64,000 nucleotides of DNA from Topomyia yanbarensis (Eukaryota; Arthropoda; Insecta; Diptera; Culicidae): contig NC_080671.1 of NCBI RefSeq assembly GCF_030247195.1, positions 100,985,845-101,049,844 on the forward strand, in the 5' to 3' direction. The position numbers and the translations under genes are program-made. Shown in pieces: positions 1 through 9,591 of this stretch. The notes under the pieces are model-generated. The model made no database searches, was not told where the DNA came from, and was given only the letters and a program-made list of their open reading frames with translations. The first letter of the stretch is position 1, and each line of letters opens with the position of its first letter.

Positions 1-1489
1 AAATTGCCATATTACCTCCACCACAATCATGTACATTGGCGACAACTGTGAACCCAATAGACCTTTCTCGTCCGACCTAACCCCTTTATTTTCATTCAAA
101 ATATTACACATTTTTAAGAATATTTCCGTTGAAATAAGACTTTTTAGAGCTATCGTGATTTTTTAATGATTTTTTTTTTAATTTTAAAAATGCAAGAATG
201 TTGAATATTTTTTTCACCTTTGCAAGAATGGTGGGACTCAAAATGTGTGTTTGGGCAACACTGTTTTGTACATTTTGCTTGAGTTCCTGGCAACGCGGCA
301 AATGAAGTGGTGAGTCGCGGTACAAAATTCATTGGTAATGTAAACAAACTAAAGTGAACCTCTCGCTGGAGAAAATTGCATGACAATGTTTAACCTCACT
401 TTTTTAACAGTTCAGAGAGATTGTTTACACGGTCTTGGAATTTTTGTTGATTCGATCATAGTATGAGAAACTTGGTTCGGCTCGTTGCTAAAACAAGCTC
501 GATCAGCTGTAATTTTTATTTGATGTCGGCATCATGCATTGTTCCGTTAGATTTGACATTTTGACTTTTCTTGTACATGATTCGTTGAAGAAGTAAGCAA
601 TTTCTAACCAAACATTTGAAAAAGGCCTACTGCCAAATGCAAACAATTCGAATTTTCATGTTCTCTTTTAAAATCCTGACAGAACCTGTGGATAGATGTT
701 TTTTTTCTGTTCATTTTGTCTCTTGTCTTGCATAGCCACTCTTTCTTCCTCACATATTTTAAATGTACTGGCTGCATTTGACAGTTCCCCCTGACTGCAT
801 TTGCCGGTTACCTTTGGCTGCATTTGACATTAGATTTTTTCGTATTCGCACGTCCCGTCCCAGTGAACAACTATCTATCTGGCCATGTACATATACATAA
901 CGCAACAATGGATTATGAAGCGTTTTGATAATGATTTTATCACAAATTATAAAAGGGTCTGACTGATATAAAAGTCCTAACTAGCAACACACTTACTATA
1001 AAATGATTAAATGACGAAACCACTGCCACTCTCGCCAAGTTGGCCACCGTAATAAGTGCGACGTCAGCGGTATAGTGCCAGGAATAGCCGAAAAGAGTGC
1101 CAGGACTGACTTCCCGAGAGCAGATTAAATAACAGGACGTTTTTAAAGTGACCATAGTATAACGTAGAGGCTTTAGGCAGATGATTTATTCCGCAGAATA
1201 AGATAGCAAAATTACCAAAACATAAAAGCTGGCTGCCGAAGTGAATCCACACACATCACCTACAGAGGCAAGCAATATTGGAACGCAGCGTAATTCCTCA
1301 CAATGAATTGATCTCGTTAGATGAAATTCTAGGAAGTATTTCATAGCCTAATTTAGTCGACCGAAATTGTAGTCCTCAGTCGAGAGATGGGTAGCAGCAG
1401 CTAGGAATTTGCTTTCGAAAGCTAGCAGCGGTTTCGCGTATCCTGACGATAAGTAGAGAGCGTTAAGTTTTTACAAATATCGGTTCACA
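1..1489. other. AT-rich DNA without a recognisable gene
   Basis: Only short open frames rich in K, N and F codons occur here and none resembles a protein family. Bases 380-435 match the reverse complement of about 3686-3735 (shared core: a run around CAGTTCAGAGAG), so two copies of one dispersed repeat face each other across 3.3 kb. Bases 1-40 resemble 18200-18240 (a TTACCTCC-containing stretch). A loosely repeated phrase CTGCATTTGACA occurs at about 772-830. Confidence 0.5.
380..435 (+). repeat. Dispersed repeat, inverted partner at 3686-3740
   Basis: The text around AACCTCACTTTTTTAACAG followed by TTCAGAGAGATTGTTTAC is found again in reverse complement at about 3686-3735 with few mismatches. 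I see no matching target-site duplication, so it may be two independent repeat copies in opposite orientation rather than the ends of one 3.4-kb element. Confidence 0.45.
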
Positions 1490-1704
1490 ATGGTAGACTA
1501 TTACAAAGTTCTGGACGTGGCCCGAACCACCACCGATGCGAACATCAAAAAGGCGTACAAAAAAACTAGCGCTACGATGGCACTCACATAAAAACCCAGA
1601 CAATCCAGAATCCATATGAGATGTGAAGTGCTATCAGGTGAGAAAAAACGTCGCATCTATGACCAGTACGACAAGGACGGTCCGACCGGTGCCACCATAA
1701 CACA
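1490..1704 (+). pseudogene. Broken J-domain (DnaJ/Hsp40, DNAJB6-like) copy
   Basis: The ATG at 1490 opens a frame starting MVDYYKVLDVARTTTDANIK, the N-terminal helices of a J domain (the family stimulates Hsp70 ATPase). A run of seven A at 1559-1565, where six keep the frame, shifts translation; in the next frame LALRW is followed by HSH where the HPD catalytic tripeptide is expected, then KNPDNPE. After roughly 30 missing bases a third segment reads EVLSGEKKRRIYDQY, the conserved end of the domain. There are no introns, one 1-nt insertion, one internal deletion and loss of HPD, so this is a dead copy, probably a retrocopy or an isolated exon. The DNAJB6/mrj subfamily is suggested by the MVDYYKVLDV start; family assignment is firm, subfamily is an inference. 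Confidence 0.82.
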
Positions 1705-3787
1705 CGGCACCGGCGACACATATATTCACAACATACTAATGACATCCTTCCGAAAAAGTAAATAAATTGACTATGCAATTTATCATTCGCTGCCTAGTTA
1801 TTCCCTGCCAATTTGAGCAAGAGAGCAGTTGCAGATAGCTTTATTGCGGTGCCAAAATGATGGCAACTCGGGATAGAATATAAATTTACATATAGTTTCT
1901 CCTCCCTGATATTCTTTGCAAGTAGGGGTTTGCCCACTACTCGGGTTCTTGTTTGCCCGGCGTACCCTTCTTTTCAGGGCGGCCTAGGTGCTTCTACAGA
2001 ATTTCGGATTTTCGTTTCACAACAAAAAGTAAACAAACAAATAAACTAAATTTACCAACTTTTATTTGCTGTGTCCACTCTCCCTCCACTTCACTACGGC
2101 TGCTGGTGATTCACTGCTGCGGGCGGAAAGGCGGGCGGCTTCTTCCGACCGGCCGGGTCAACAACGGCCGCGTGCTCCTTCGATCGTATCTTCGTTGGCT
2201 GCTCCGGCAGCGGTCCTTGTCTTTTAGCTAGGGAGGTGAGCTTATCGCCGGATCTACTCGCTCCCCGCGAGAGATCCCAGAAGTCACTGCAGTGTACTTC
2301 CCAGGGAGCACCTTTGGCCACCCTGCTTCGCTCTCCTTGACGTTTAGCTGTGAAGGAGAGCTAGGCTCGTTCGGCTGATCCTTCACAGCGAGAGCGGAAA
2401 GGCGTCTTCTGGGTCCTTTATGGTTAGCCGGGGAAGCGAGTGGCTCCTTAACGATTAGCTTCCCAAATCGGCGACCCGACACCAGACTTTTTCCGAATGC
2501 CCGAACCACACACCGACACTCTGACGGATTTCACTTCTCGTCACACGCGCGCACCGGCGTCGGCGGTAAAACATGATGATGAGTTATGTTCTACCATAGA
2601 CCATGCGGTAGACTTGGGTGAAACGCCCAACTCCTACTATGCAGAAGGCAAAGAATTCTTCACATTTCCTTTCGATCATGCCCATATGAGCCTGCCTAGT
2701 TCTAGTTTTCCGTTCTAAGTTTATAACTGATTCGCTCTAGAATACCTATCCGTCTTTCAATTTCATTGCTTTCGTTTCTCTTAGTCTCAAATTTGCCGAA
2801 AATAGCCAACAAAATCGATACATAGCTGTCATTGCCATGGTACAGCATAGTTAGCAATCACTTTTACAGCGAGAGGAGAGCGGAGACCTACCTAAACCCT
2901 ATGTTTCTTATATGCAAATGTTCAACAAAAATTACTACACCTATCTGCACAAACAAAACCGTTCACAAACGAGAAAATGAACAAAAATTTACAACTTTAG
3001 TGTGAACGGTACAAAACAGCGGTGAGCATAAATTTTCGTAAACAATACACTCTACGGAGAGAGTATGCACGAAAGGGTATATTTTCACCCAGTGCTCAAT
3101 TGTTACCCTGGCGGGTTACATCTTCCAGAATGTATAATGCTCTGCATTCTATCACTCCTATCAAATCCTTTATACTCTTTATCGTCAGTGCTGAGCACTG
3201 TTTTGCATTTGGCGGCTAAATCAACGACAATGCGATAATCGACGAAACTTTTTCTGTAATGGAACTTGAACACGAATAATAAATTGTTCCATTCGAAAGC
3301 GATAACCTTTTTGTCATCATGTTTGCAACTATCATACGCTGGTAAACTTTCTGACAAATGGAAACTTTCTTCATTATGGTGCATGGAACGATCAAAATCA
3401 TGAGTAATCAATCGGATCATCTTGTTAGGACTTAACCCACGAAACAATCAGATGCGTACAAATCCTTATCCATCATCCAGAAAGTAATCGATTTATAGCC
3501 CAATGCTTGATCTTGTGATTCAACATATGCCACCGGGTTTCACATCCAGCGCTGATAAGTCAATGTATGTACCAGGTTCCCATTTGTTCCAATTCTCATC
3601 CCTCTTGAATTAATATTCTCCAAAGAGCACTGAAAGTATTCACTCAAGTAGTGTAAATTTTAAAAGTCCATGTAAACAAGTCTTAGGTAAACAAGCTCTC
3701 TGAACTGTCAGAAAAGTGAGGTTATACATTTTCATACAATGTTCTATGTTTTTGACAGGTATATGAATGAATCATTTCAGCATCAGT
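1705..3787. other. Unassigned segment with a GC-rich, internally repetitive part (1950-2720)
   Basis: Bases 1950-2720 are clearly more GC-rich than the surroundings. A motif of the form TTTAGCTGNGAAGGAGAGC recurs in diverged form at about 2223, 2342, 2430 and 2452, giving a degenerate series with 90-120 bp spacing. This could be the leader or untranslated region of an unidentified retroelement. A 114-codon minus-strand frame at 3103-3447 has no family I can recognise. No RNA gene was seen. Confidence 0.35.
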
Positions 3788-4032
3788 GATGCCAGGTCTA
3801 TTTAAACAATAGCCTGCAGTAAAAATATAAGTCTGCAGATTGCAACAAAAATCTGTTATCAATTTGACATAGAAATGTAGTATGTTGATATTTTAAATGA
3901 TCAAAAATGTTGTAGTCTGGTGTAAATTGGCTGTCATACGCTTTGTTCTGCTGAATATTTGTAATTTGCAAAAGCTCTGCAGCGAAAATGCAGAATCTGC
4001 AGATTTACTAATATATATGCAGATCTGGCATC
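3788..4032. mobile_element. Small MITE-like inverted-repeat element
   Basis: The left end GATGCCAGGTCT and the right end (reverse complement GATGCCAGATCT) form short terminal inverted repeats around 245 bp of AT-rich DNA containing several CTGCAGA words. No coding capacity and no clear TSD, so the boundaries are tentative. Confidence 0.35.
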
Positions 4033-4171
4033 CTTTTAGTATTCCTCACAAGAAAATTCATCCAAATCGTGTAAAAATACGGGGAAACAGGGCAAGATAG
4101 GTATTCAGAATATGGGGTTAAATGAGCAGCTCGCACTATTTTTGATTTTTTCAATAGTTAGAGGTACCAAA

Positions 4172-4634
4172 TCATCGCGGCAATAGGAAGTAACGAATCG
4201 GGGATAGAAAAGGAAGCATCCTAGAATATAAAAAATTTTGACGAAAAAGGTCTATTGCATACAATTGAGAAATTAGATCATCCAGAATTGTTTTAGACAT
4301 CTGTCGATCAAAATCAGCGAAAATAGGTTGCTTCCATTTTGCGAACAATCCACGAGCGGATACAACTTGCAACTCTTTGTGCGGCCCGAGTATGTCGTCG
4401 TTCCTTTTATCATGCTCAACAGTAGCATTCACTGACATTTCATCAAATCCTAGAACAACTACTCGCTCACGTTGCGACATGTGTTTTCCGGCGATTCCAA
4501 GCAAAGTTAAAACATCGGTTAGAACACAGCGGCGCATATTTACACACGATGCCCATTCACGAAGGCTTCGTAGACACGGTAAGGGAATTTTGAAATCTTT
4601 GCGAACGATTTCATATCCAGGTTGGCTGTGGTAT
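4172..4634 (-). pseudogene. THAP/P-element-like transposase, exon 4 (catalytic-domain start), 3' truncated
   Basis: The minus-strand frame includes VVVLGFDEMSV and, further on, ARGLFAKWKQPIFADFD. These match the RNase-H-like catalytic core of P-element/THAP9-type transposases, where the first acidic residue sits in the FDEM motif and a GLF-x-x-WKQP-(I/V)F-x-DFD block follows. The acceptor is at 4635-4636 (pyrimidine-rich tract then AG) and the codon split across the intron rejoins cleanly with exon 3. Similarity stops after SQLYAI at about 4255; the rest of the catalytic domain is absent here. P-element transposases cut DNA and use GTP; this copy lacks later catalytic residues and must be inactive. 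Family recognition is strong; whether it was an element or a domesticated THAP9-like gene is open. Confidence 0.8.
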
Positions 4635-4705
4635 CTGAAATAATAAAAAAACGTAGTAAATCATTGTATTACTATTTCATGTCATAATTTCTAAAACAAT
4701 TTTAC

Positions 4706-4980
4706 CTCAAAGAGAATGCCATAGCGATCTCCTCTGAAGTCCAAACCACCTTCTTCTTCACGCCTAAGATCAAGTCGACTTGGTTTGGAATAAAAATCCG
4801 AAGAAAAGCAGAGCGCACACGATCCTGAACGAATTTTTCCGAAACAGTTCTGACATCCTTACAGGACTTTCGAAGAAGTTCAACGTTTTCAGTGAGTTCA
4901 AGTATTTGCTTCTCACTGTTGATTGCCTGGATACTTATTTGTTTTTGTTGAGACCGGATTATTGTATCTTTAGCTCGTAA
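4706..4980 (-). pseudogene. THAP/P-element-like transposase, exon 3 (coiled coil)
   Basis: The open minus-strand segment starts LRAKDTIIRSQQKQ and ends EEIAMAFSLR. It is bounded by an acceptor (pyrimidine run then AG at 4981-4982) and a donor GTAAAA at 4705-4700; the introns are 58 bp (4981-5038) and 71 bp (4635-4705), typical for insects. The first half has heptad-like hydrophobic spacing, as in the dimerisation coiled coil after the THAP domain of P transposases. The second half (VWTSEEIAMAFSLR) continues into exon 4 with preserved phase. No stop interrupts this exon. Confidence 0.75.
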
Positions 4981-5038
4981 CTAAAAGTGTAAATGTAAGT
5001 GTAAGAAACCACTATTCAATTAATCAGTTGGATTCTAC

Positions 5039-5067
5039 CTGTGATCTCAGCCGTCGGATTACTCGTT
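5039..5067 (-). pseudogene. THAP/P-element-like transposase, 3' end of the exon split by LINE A
   Basis: Minus-strand codons reading VIRRLRSQ lead to a donor CAG/GTAGAATC (splice after 5039) in phase 0 with exon 3, continuing its coiled coil. The first 13 bases on the LINE side (5055-5067) are one copy of the LINE A target-site duplication; the matching copy is 11204-11216, in the upstream part of the same exon. A single-base frame change between the two parts must also be assumed, because the upstream part (11230 onward) is in another frame. Confidence 0.6.
5055..5067 (+). repeat. LINE A target-site duplication, left copy
   Basis: CGGATTACTCGTT is present here, just outside the T-rich (poly-A complement) end of LINE A, and again at 11204-11216 just outside its 5' end. 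A perfect 13-bp pair of variable length is expected for target-primed reverse transcription. Confidence 0.9.
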
Positions 5068-5139
5068 TTTTTATTATTCATTTCGTTTATTTGATAGGCA
5101 CAAATGCGTTAGCTTGGCGGTGCCAAATGCTTTTGTTTT

Positions 5140-5530
5140 TACATTTGGATATCTTAAAACTAGGAGGTTACAATGTTGAAATATTTTTTTTTACAAAGGA
5201 AAAGAAAGTTTACAGCTATCTTAGGACTAGAAATAAGATTCAATATACAAAAGAGGGCCAAAAGATTTTTTTATGAAAAAATTTAAAACAAGGGATTCAC
5301 TTTGATATACAAGAGGGGGAGTAATAGTATTTTACGAAATATTTTACGGTTATCTTAAAACTAACAATATAGTTTAGTACACAAAAGGGGGGAACAAATA
5401 TTTATGAGAAATTTCACAGAAATCTTAATACTAGGGATTCAATTCTATTTACAAGATGGAGGACAAGAGTTTCAATAAAGAGTAAAAATTATAGCTATCT
5501 TAAAACTAGGAATACAGAATACTAATTTGA
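5140..5530 (-). repeat. Degenerate tandem repeats in the LINE A 3' UTR
   Basis: On the plus strand a phrase like CTATCTTAAAACTAGG followed by an AATATACAAAAGAGGG-like stretch recurs at about 5150, 5215, 5285, 5348, 5420 and 5493, with spacing 63-75 bp and moderate divergence. It lies wholly within the 3' UTR, downstream of ORF2. Confidence 0.6.
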
Positions 5531-5663
5531 ATTTTTTAACTAAAACTTATGCTTGGTCAAGATATTCAAAAGGTGGCTTATTTCCGCATCAGTGTAGCAG
5601 CAGTTGTATCAAGGACAGGGGAGAGACAGGGAAAGAAGAGCAAAACTTGCAACTTTCGCTCGA

Positions 5664-5690
5664 ACGGGGGGGGGGGGGGGGGGGAGGGGG
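5664..5690. repeat. Poly-G/poly-C run in the LINE A 3' UTR
   Basis: An almost pure G run on the plus strand (C-rich in the element transcript), broken by a single A. LINE C has shorter G runs in the same UTR (for example near 50497), so the tract is a family trait that varies in length. Confidence 0.85.
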
Positions 5691-5853
5691 ATCAGCGAAT
5701 CAAATTTGCGCCTCAGTATAGTAAGTCGTCGAGTACCGGATTGGCGGATGGTATTCTTCGGACCCGCGGGGAATCCTTCAAAAGTCATCGGACCTCGAGT
5801 CGCTCTCGCTTCAGTTTCCTTCTATGCAGGCGTAGTGGTAAGGGCGACGGCGG

Positions 5854-8800
5854 TTACATAGTGGCATTCTGGAGCTGATCGGTTCCGGTTGGGATATTTA
5901 TCGTTTTTATGAAGGTATAAATAAGGGACATATAGGGGAAATCACGAGTTGCCAGCATATCTCGGACTGGTACATTGGGTGGTCTACCTCGGGCCCGAAG
6001 GGATTCCTTTAACTGAGACCTGGCGTCACAATACCCGGCGCATACCCAGACAACGTGTTCGATGTCGTGATAGCCCTCGTCACAAGCGCACAGACTACTC
6101 TCCGCAAGCCCAATACGCCGCAAATGCGCATCCATGGTGTAGTGATTGGACATAAGTCGGGACATTACGCGAATAAAATCCCGACCCACATCCATCCCCC
6201 CGAACCAAGGCTTCGTTGATACCTTTGGGATAATCGAATGTAGCCATCGTCCAAGTTCCCCGTTGCTCCACGAGGTTTGCCAACTGTTGAGCGTCCTCTG
6301 ACGACAAATACTAAAAAATTCGTTGAAGCAGATTGGTCTTTCGTATATGTCACCATTTAATGCGCCCGCCTTTGCTAATGAGTCGGCCTTTTCATTGCCC
6401 GGGATAGAACAATGAGAGGGGACCCAAACAAAGGTAATCTGATAAGATTTTTCAGATAACGTACACAAGGACTCCTGTATCTTCCCCAGAAAATACGGTA
6501 ATTGCTTTTTAGGCTTCACCGCACGAAGAGCCTCGATAGAGCTGAGGCTGTCCGAAACGATGAAGTAGTGATCTGTGGGCAGAGTGTCGATGATCCCAAG
6601 GGTGTACTGAATTGCAGCTAACTCTGCGACGTAAACTGAAGCGGGATCATTGAGCTTGAATGAAGCGGTGATAGTATTGTTGAAGATACCGAAGCCAGTG
6701 GACCCATCGAGATTTGATCCGTCAGTGTAAAACATTTTGTCGCAGTCGACTTCTCGGAATTTATTATAAAATATATTGGGGATCACCTGCGGGCGTATAT
6801 CGTCCGGGATTCCACGAATCTCTTCCTTCATGGATGTGTCGAAGAATACAGTAGAATCAGAAGTATCTAGGAAACGGACACGGTTGGGATTGTACGAAGA
6901 AGGATTGATGCTCTGTGCCATGTAGTCGAAGTACAAGGACATAAAACGGGTTTGAGAATTAAGCTCGACGAGCCTCTCGAAGTTTTCAATTACCAACGGG
7001 TTCAGAATGTCGCATCGGATGAGCAATCGATATGAGAGTTCCCAAAATCGATTTTTTAGCAGAAGAACGCCCGCCAGCACTTCGAGACTCATCGTATGGG
7101 TCGAGTGCATGCAACCCAAGGCAATGCGCAAGCAACGATACTGGATTCTCTCCAGTTTGATGAAGTGTATGTTCGCAGCGGAGCGGAAACAGAAACACCC
7201 GTACTCCATCACCGACAATATCGTTGTTTGGTACAACCTGATCAGGTCTCCTGGGTGAGCACCCCACCATGTTCCAGTTATTGTTCGGAGAAAATTGATC
7301 CTTTGTTGGCATTTCTGTTTCAGATACCTAATGTGACATCCCCAGGTACCTTTAGAGTCGAACCAGACCCCGAGATATTTAAATGTGAAAACCTGGTTGA
7401 TCGTTGCACCCATTAATAAAAGCTGGAGTTGCGCCGGCTCACGCTTCCTAGAAAAAACAACCAACTCAGTTTTCTCCGTGGAGAACTCAATACCCAGCTG
7501 AAGAGCCCAAGCAGACAAATTGTCCAAGGTATTTTGTAATGGTCCTTGCAAGTCGGCAGCTTTGGGCCCTGTAACAGAGACCACCCCGTCGTCTGCAAGC
7601 TGCCTTAGCGTGCATGAATTGGCAAGACAATCGTCAATGTCATTCACGTAAAAATTGTAGAGCAGGGGACTTAGACATGAGCCCTGGGGAAGACCCATGT
7701 AGCTAAATCGCGATGTTGTTAAATCACCATGCGAAAAGTGCATGTGCTTTTCAGACAACAGGTTTAGCAAAAAGTTATTTAAAATTGGTGAAAGACCATG
7801 CTGGTGCAGCTTCTCTGACAGAATGTTGATAGAAACTGATTCAAAAGCCCCCTTAATATCCAAGAAGACTGATGCCATCTGCTCTCTGTTAGCATAGGCC
7901 ATTTGGATTTCTGTAGAAAGCAACGCAAGGCAATCGTTCGTCCCTTTGCCTTTGCGGAAGCCAAATTGTGTATCTGACAGTAAGCCATTTGCTTCAACCC
8001 AATTGTCGAGGCGAAACATGATCATTTTCTCGAACAACTTCCGAATACAGGACAGCATTGCAATCGGCCGATACGAGTTGTGGTCGGAGACTGGTTTTCC
8101 TGGTTTTTGGATGGCGATGACCTTCACTTGCCTCCATTCATAAGGGACAATGTTACCCTCAAGAAACTTGTTAAATAAATTCAACAAGCGCCTTTTTGCA
8201 GTGTCAGGCAGATTCTTCAGCAAGTTGAATTTGATTCTGTCTAACCCTGGGGCGTTATTGTTGCACGATAAGAGAGCAAGTGAGAACTCCACCATCGAAA
8301 ACGGTGTTTCGTTCGCGGTATCGTGAGAAGACGCGGCGCGGTACGTTTTCTGTACCGGGACAGAGTCCGGACAGATCTTCTTGGCGAAAGCGAATATCCA
8401 ACGGTTTGAATATTCCACGTTCTCGTTGGTACTATTATGATTACGCATACGTCGAGCCGTACCCCAAAGAGTGCTCATCGCTGTTTCTCTCGTTAACCCG
8501 TCGACGAACCGGCGCCAATAACTGCGTTTTTTGGCTTTCATTAGACTCTTCATTCGCCTTTCTAACGACGCGTACTGTTGATAGCTAGCGGGTAACCCGT
8601 CTTCCCGGAAGGCCTTATATGCAGTGGACTTTTCCGCGTACAGCTCTGAGCACTCTTTATCCCACCACAGGGTGGGAGACCGTCCATGGGTATTCGCACT
8701 GGGTACTGGTTTAGTCTGAGCTTGATTCGCACTGTCGAGAATCAAGCCAGCCAAAAACCTGTACTCTTCCTCCGGAGGAAGTTCTTGAGTGGATTCGATT

Positions 8801-9591
8801 TTAACGGATATCGCGGTCGCGTAACTCTTCCAATCAATGTTCCGTGTGAGGTCATACGAGACATTGATTGTTTTCGATGGTCTTGAACCGTTAGCAATTG
8901 AAATCACGATAGGCAAATGATCGCTACCGTGGGGATCAGGGATCACCTTCCACATGCAATCTAACTGTAGCGATGTCGAGCAAAGCGATAAATCCAACGC
9001 GCTTGCGCGTGCTGGTGGTGTAGGAATCCGCGTCATTTCTCCCGTGTTTAAGATGGTCATGTTGAAATTATCGCAAAGATCTTGGATTAATGTTGATCTA
9101 TTATCATCATGAAGACAGCCCCATACCGTACCGTGCGAGTTAAAGTCTCCCAGAACTAGCCGCGGTGCCGGTAAGGATTCCGTGATATTACAAAGCGTTC
9201 GGTGCCCTACCGAGGCTCTAGGAGGAATGTAGATGGAAGCAATGCAAAGGTCTTTACCTTTGATTAAAACTTGACAAGCGACAATTTCAATGCCTGGTGT
9301 CGAAGGGAGGTTAATTCGGTTGAAAGAATAGCACTTTTTGATCCCCAAAAGTACTCCTCCATAGGGGTTTTCTCGATCCAGACGAATTATATTAAAGTCG
9401 TGGAAGTTGAGATGTATATCGGAAGTTAACCAAGTTTCACATAATGCGAAAGCATCACATTTTAAACTATTTAGTAAAAATTTAAAGGAATCGATTTTCG
9501 GGAGGATACTTCTGCTGTTCCACTGTAGAACAGTGATCGAATCGGTGACCTCGTTCGATGACTTAGCCATCGAAGGATACGATCGCTGCAA
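5854..9591 (-). CDS. LINE A ORF2: APE endonuclease, reverse transcriptase and RNase H (1245 aa)
   Basis: This replication protein nicks the target and reverse-transcribes the element RNA at the nick. Visible motifs: endonuclease LQWN (22-25), CETW with E52, LGDFNSHG (147-154) and SDH (223-225); RT motif A FLDIKGAF with D578, motif B GLPQGSCLSP (633-642) and motif C LADD (665-668); RNase H acidic residues D957, E990, D1014 and D1070, with H1060 in the PSHCSIPGN block; then a C-terminal Cys/His cluster (C1168, C1170, H1175, H1179, C1184). No frameshift or stop interrupts it. The start at 9591 overlaps the end of ORF1 by 29 nt in another frame, so translation by reinitiation or coupling is likely. 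All expected catalytic residues seem present; the Leu before ADD, where Phe or Tyr is common, is shared with copies B and C, so it is a family feature. Confidence 0.95.
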   Translation of the reverse strand: MQRSYPSMAKSSNEVTDSITVLQWNSRSILPKIDSFKFLLNSLKCDAFALCETWLTSDIHLNFHDFNIIRLDRENPYGGVLLGIKKCYSFNRINLPSTPGIEIVACQVLIKGKDLCIASIYIPPRASVGHRTLCNITESLPAPRLVLGDFNSHGTVWGCLHDDNRSTLIQDLCDNFNMTILNTGEMTRIPTPPARASALDLSLCSTSLQLDCMWKVIPDPHGSDHLPIVISIANGSRPSKTINVSYDLTRNIDWKSYATAISVKIESTQELPPEEEYRFLAGLILDSANQAQTKPVPSANTHGRSPTLWWDKECSELYAEKSTAYKAFREDGLPASYQQYASLERRMKSLMKAKKRSYWRRFVDGLTRETAMSTLWGTARRMRNHNSTNENVEYSNRWIFAFAKKICPDSVPVQKTYRAASSHDTANETPFSMVEFSLALLSCNNNAPGLDRIKFNLLKNLPDTAKRRLLNLFNKFLEGNIVPYEWRQVKVIAIQKPGKPVSDHNSYRPIAMLSCIRKLFEKMIMFRLDNWVEANGLLSDTQFGFRKGKGTNDCLALLSTEIQMAYANREQMASVFLDIKGAFESVSINILSEKLHQHGLSPILNNFLLNLLSEKHMHFSHGDLTTSRFSYMGLPQGSCLSPLLYNFYVNDIDDCLANSCTLRQLADDGVVSVTGPKAADLQGPLQNTLDNLSAWALQLGIEFSTEKTELVVFSRKREPAQLQLLLMGATINQVFTFKYLGVWFDSKGTWGCHIRYLKQKCQQRINFLRTITGTWWGAHPGDLIRLYQTTILSVMEYGCFCFRSAANIHFIKLERIQYRCLRIALGCMHSTHTMSLEVLAGVLLLKNRFWELSYRLLIRCDILNPLVIENFERLVELNSQTRFMSLYFDYMAQSINPSSYNPNRVRFLDTSDSTVFFDTSMKEEIRGIPDDIRPQVIPNIFYNKFREVDCDKMFYTDGSNLDGSTGFGIFNNTITASFKLNDPASVYVAELAAIQYTLGIIDTLPTDHYFIVSDSLSSIEALRAVKPKKQLPYFLGKIQESLCTLSEKSYQITFVWVPSHCSIPGNEKADSLAKAGALNGDIYERPICFNEFFSICRQRTLNSWQTSWSNGELGRWLHSIIPKVSTKPWFGGMDVGRDFIRVMSRLMSNHYTMDAHLRRIGLAESSLCACDEGYHDIEHVVWVCAGYCDARSQLKESLRARGRPPNVPVRDMLATRDFPYMSLIYTFIKTINIPTGTDQLQNATM

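Noticed and set aside
2094..2509. Minus-strand frames of 75 and 93 codons in the GC-rich block
   Set aside because: Open because of GC-rich repeats; no domain and no start context.
3103..3447. 114-codon minus-strand frame
   Set aside because: No recognisable family, no splice sites with matching phase, AT-rich repeat context.
380..3735. A 3.4-kb transposon bounded by the inverted repeat pair
   Set aside because: No TSD or terminal motif could be found and the interior has no transposase; two opposite copies of a dispersed repeat are sufficient.
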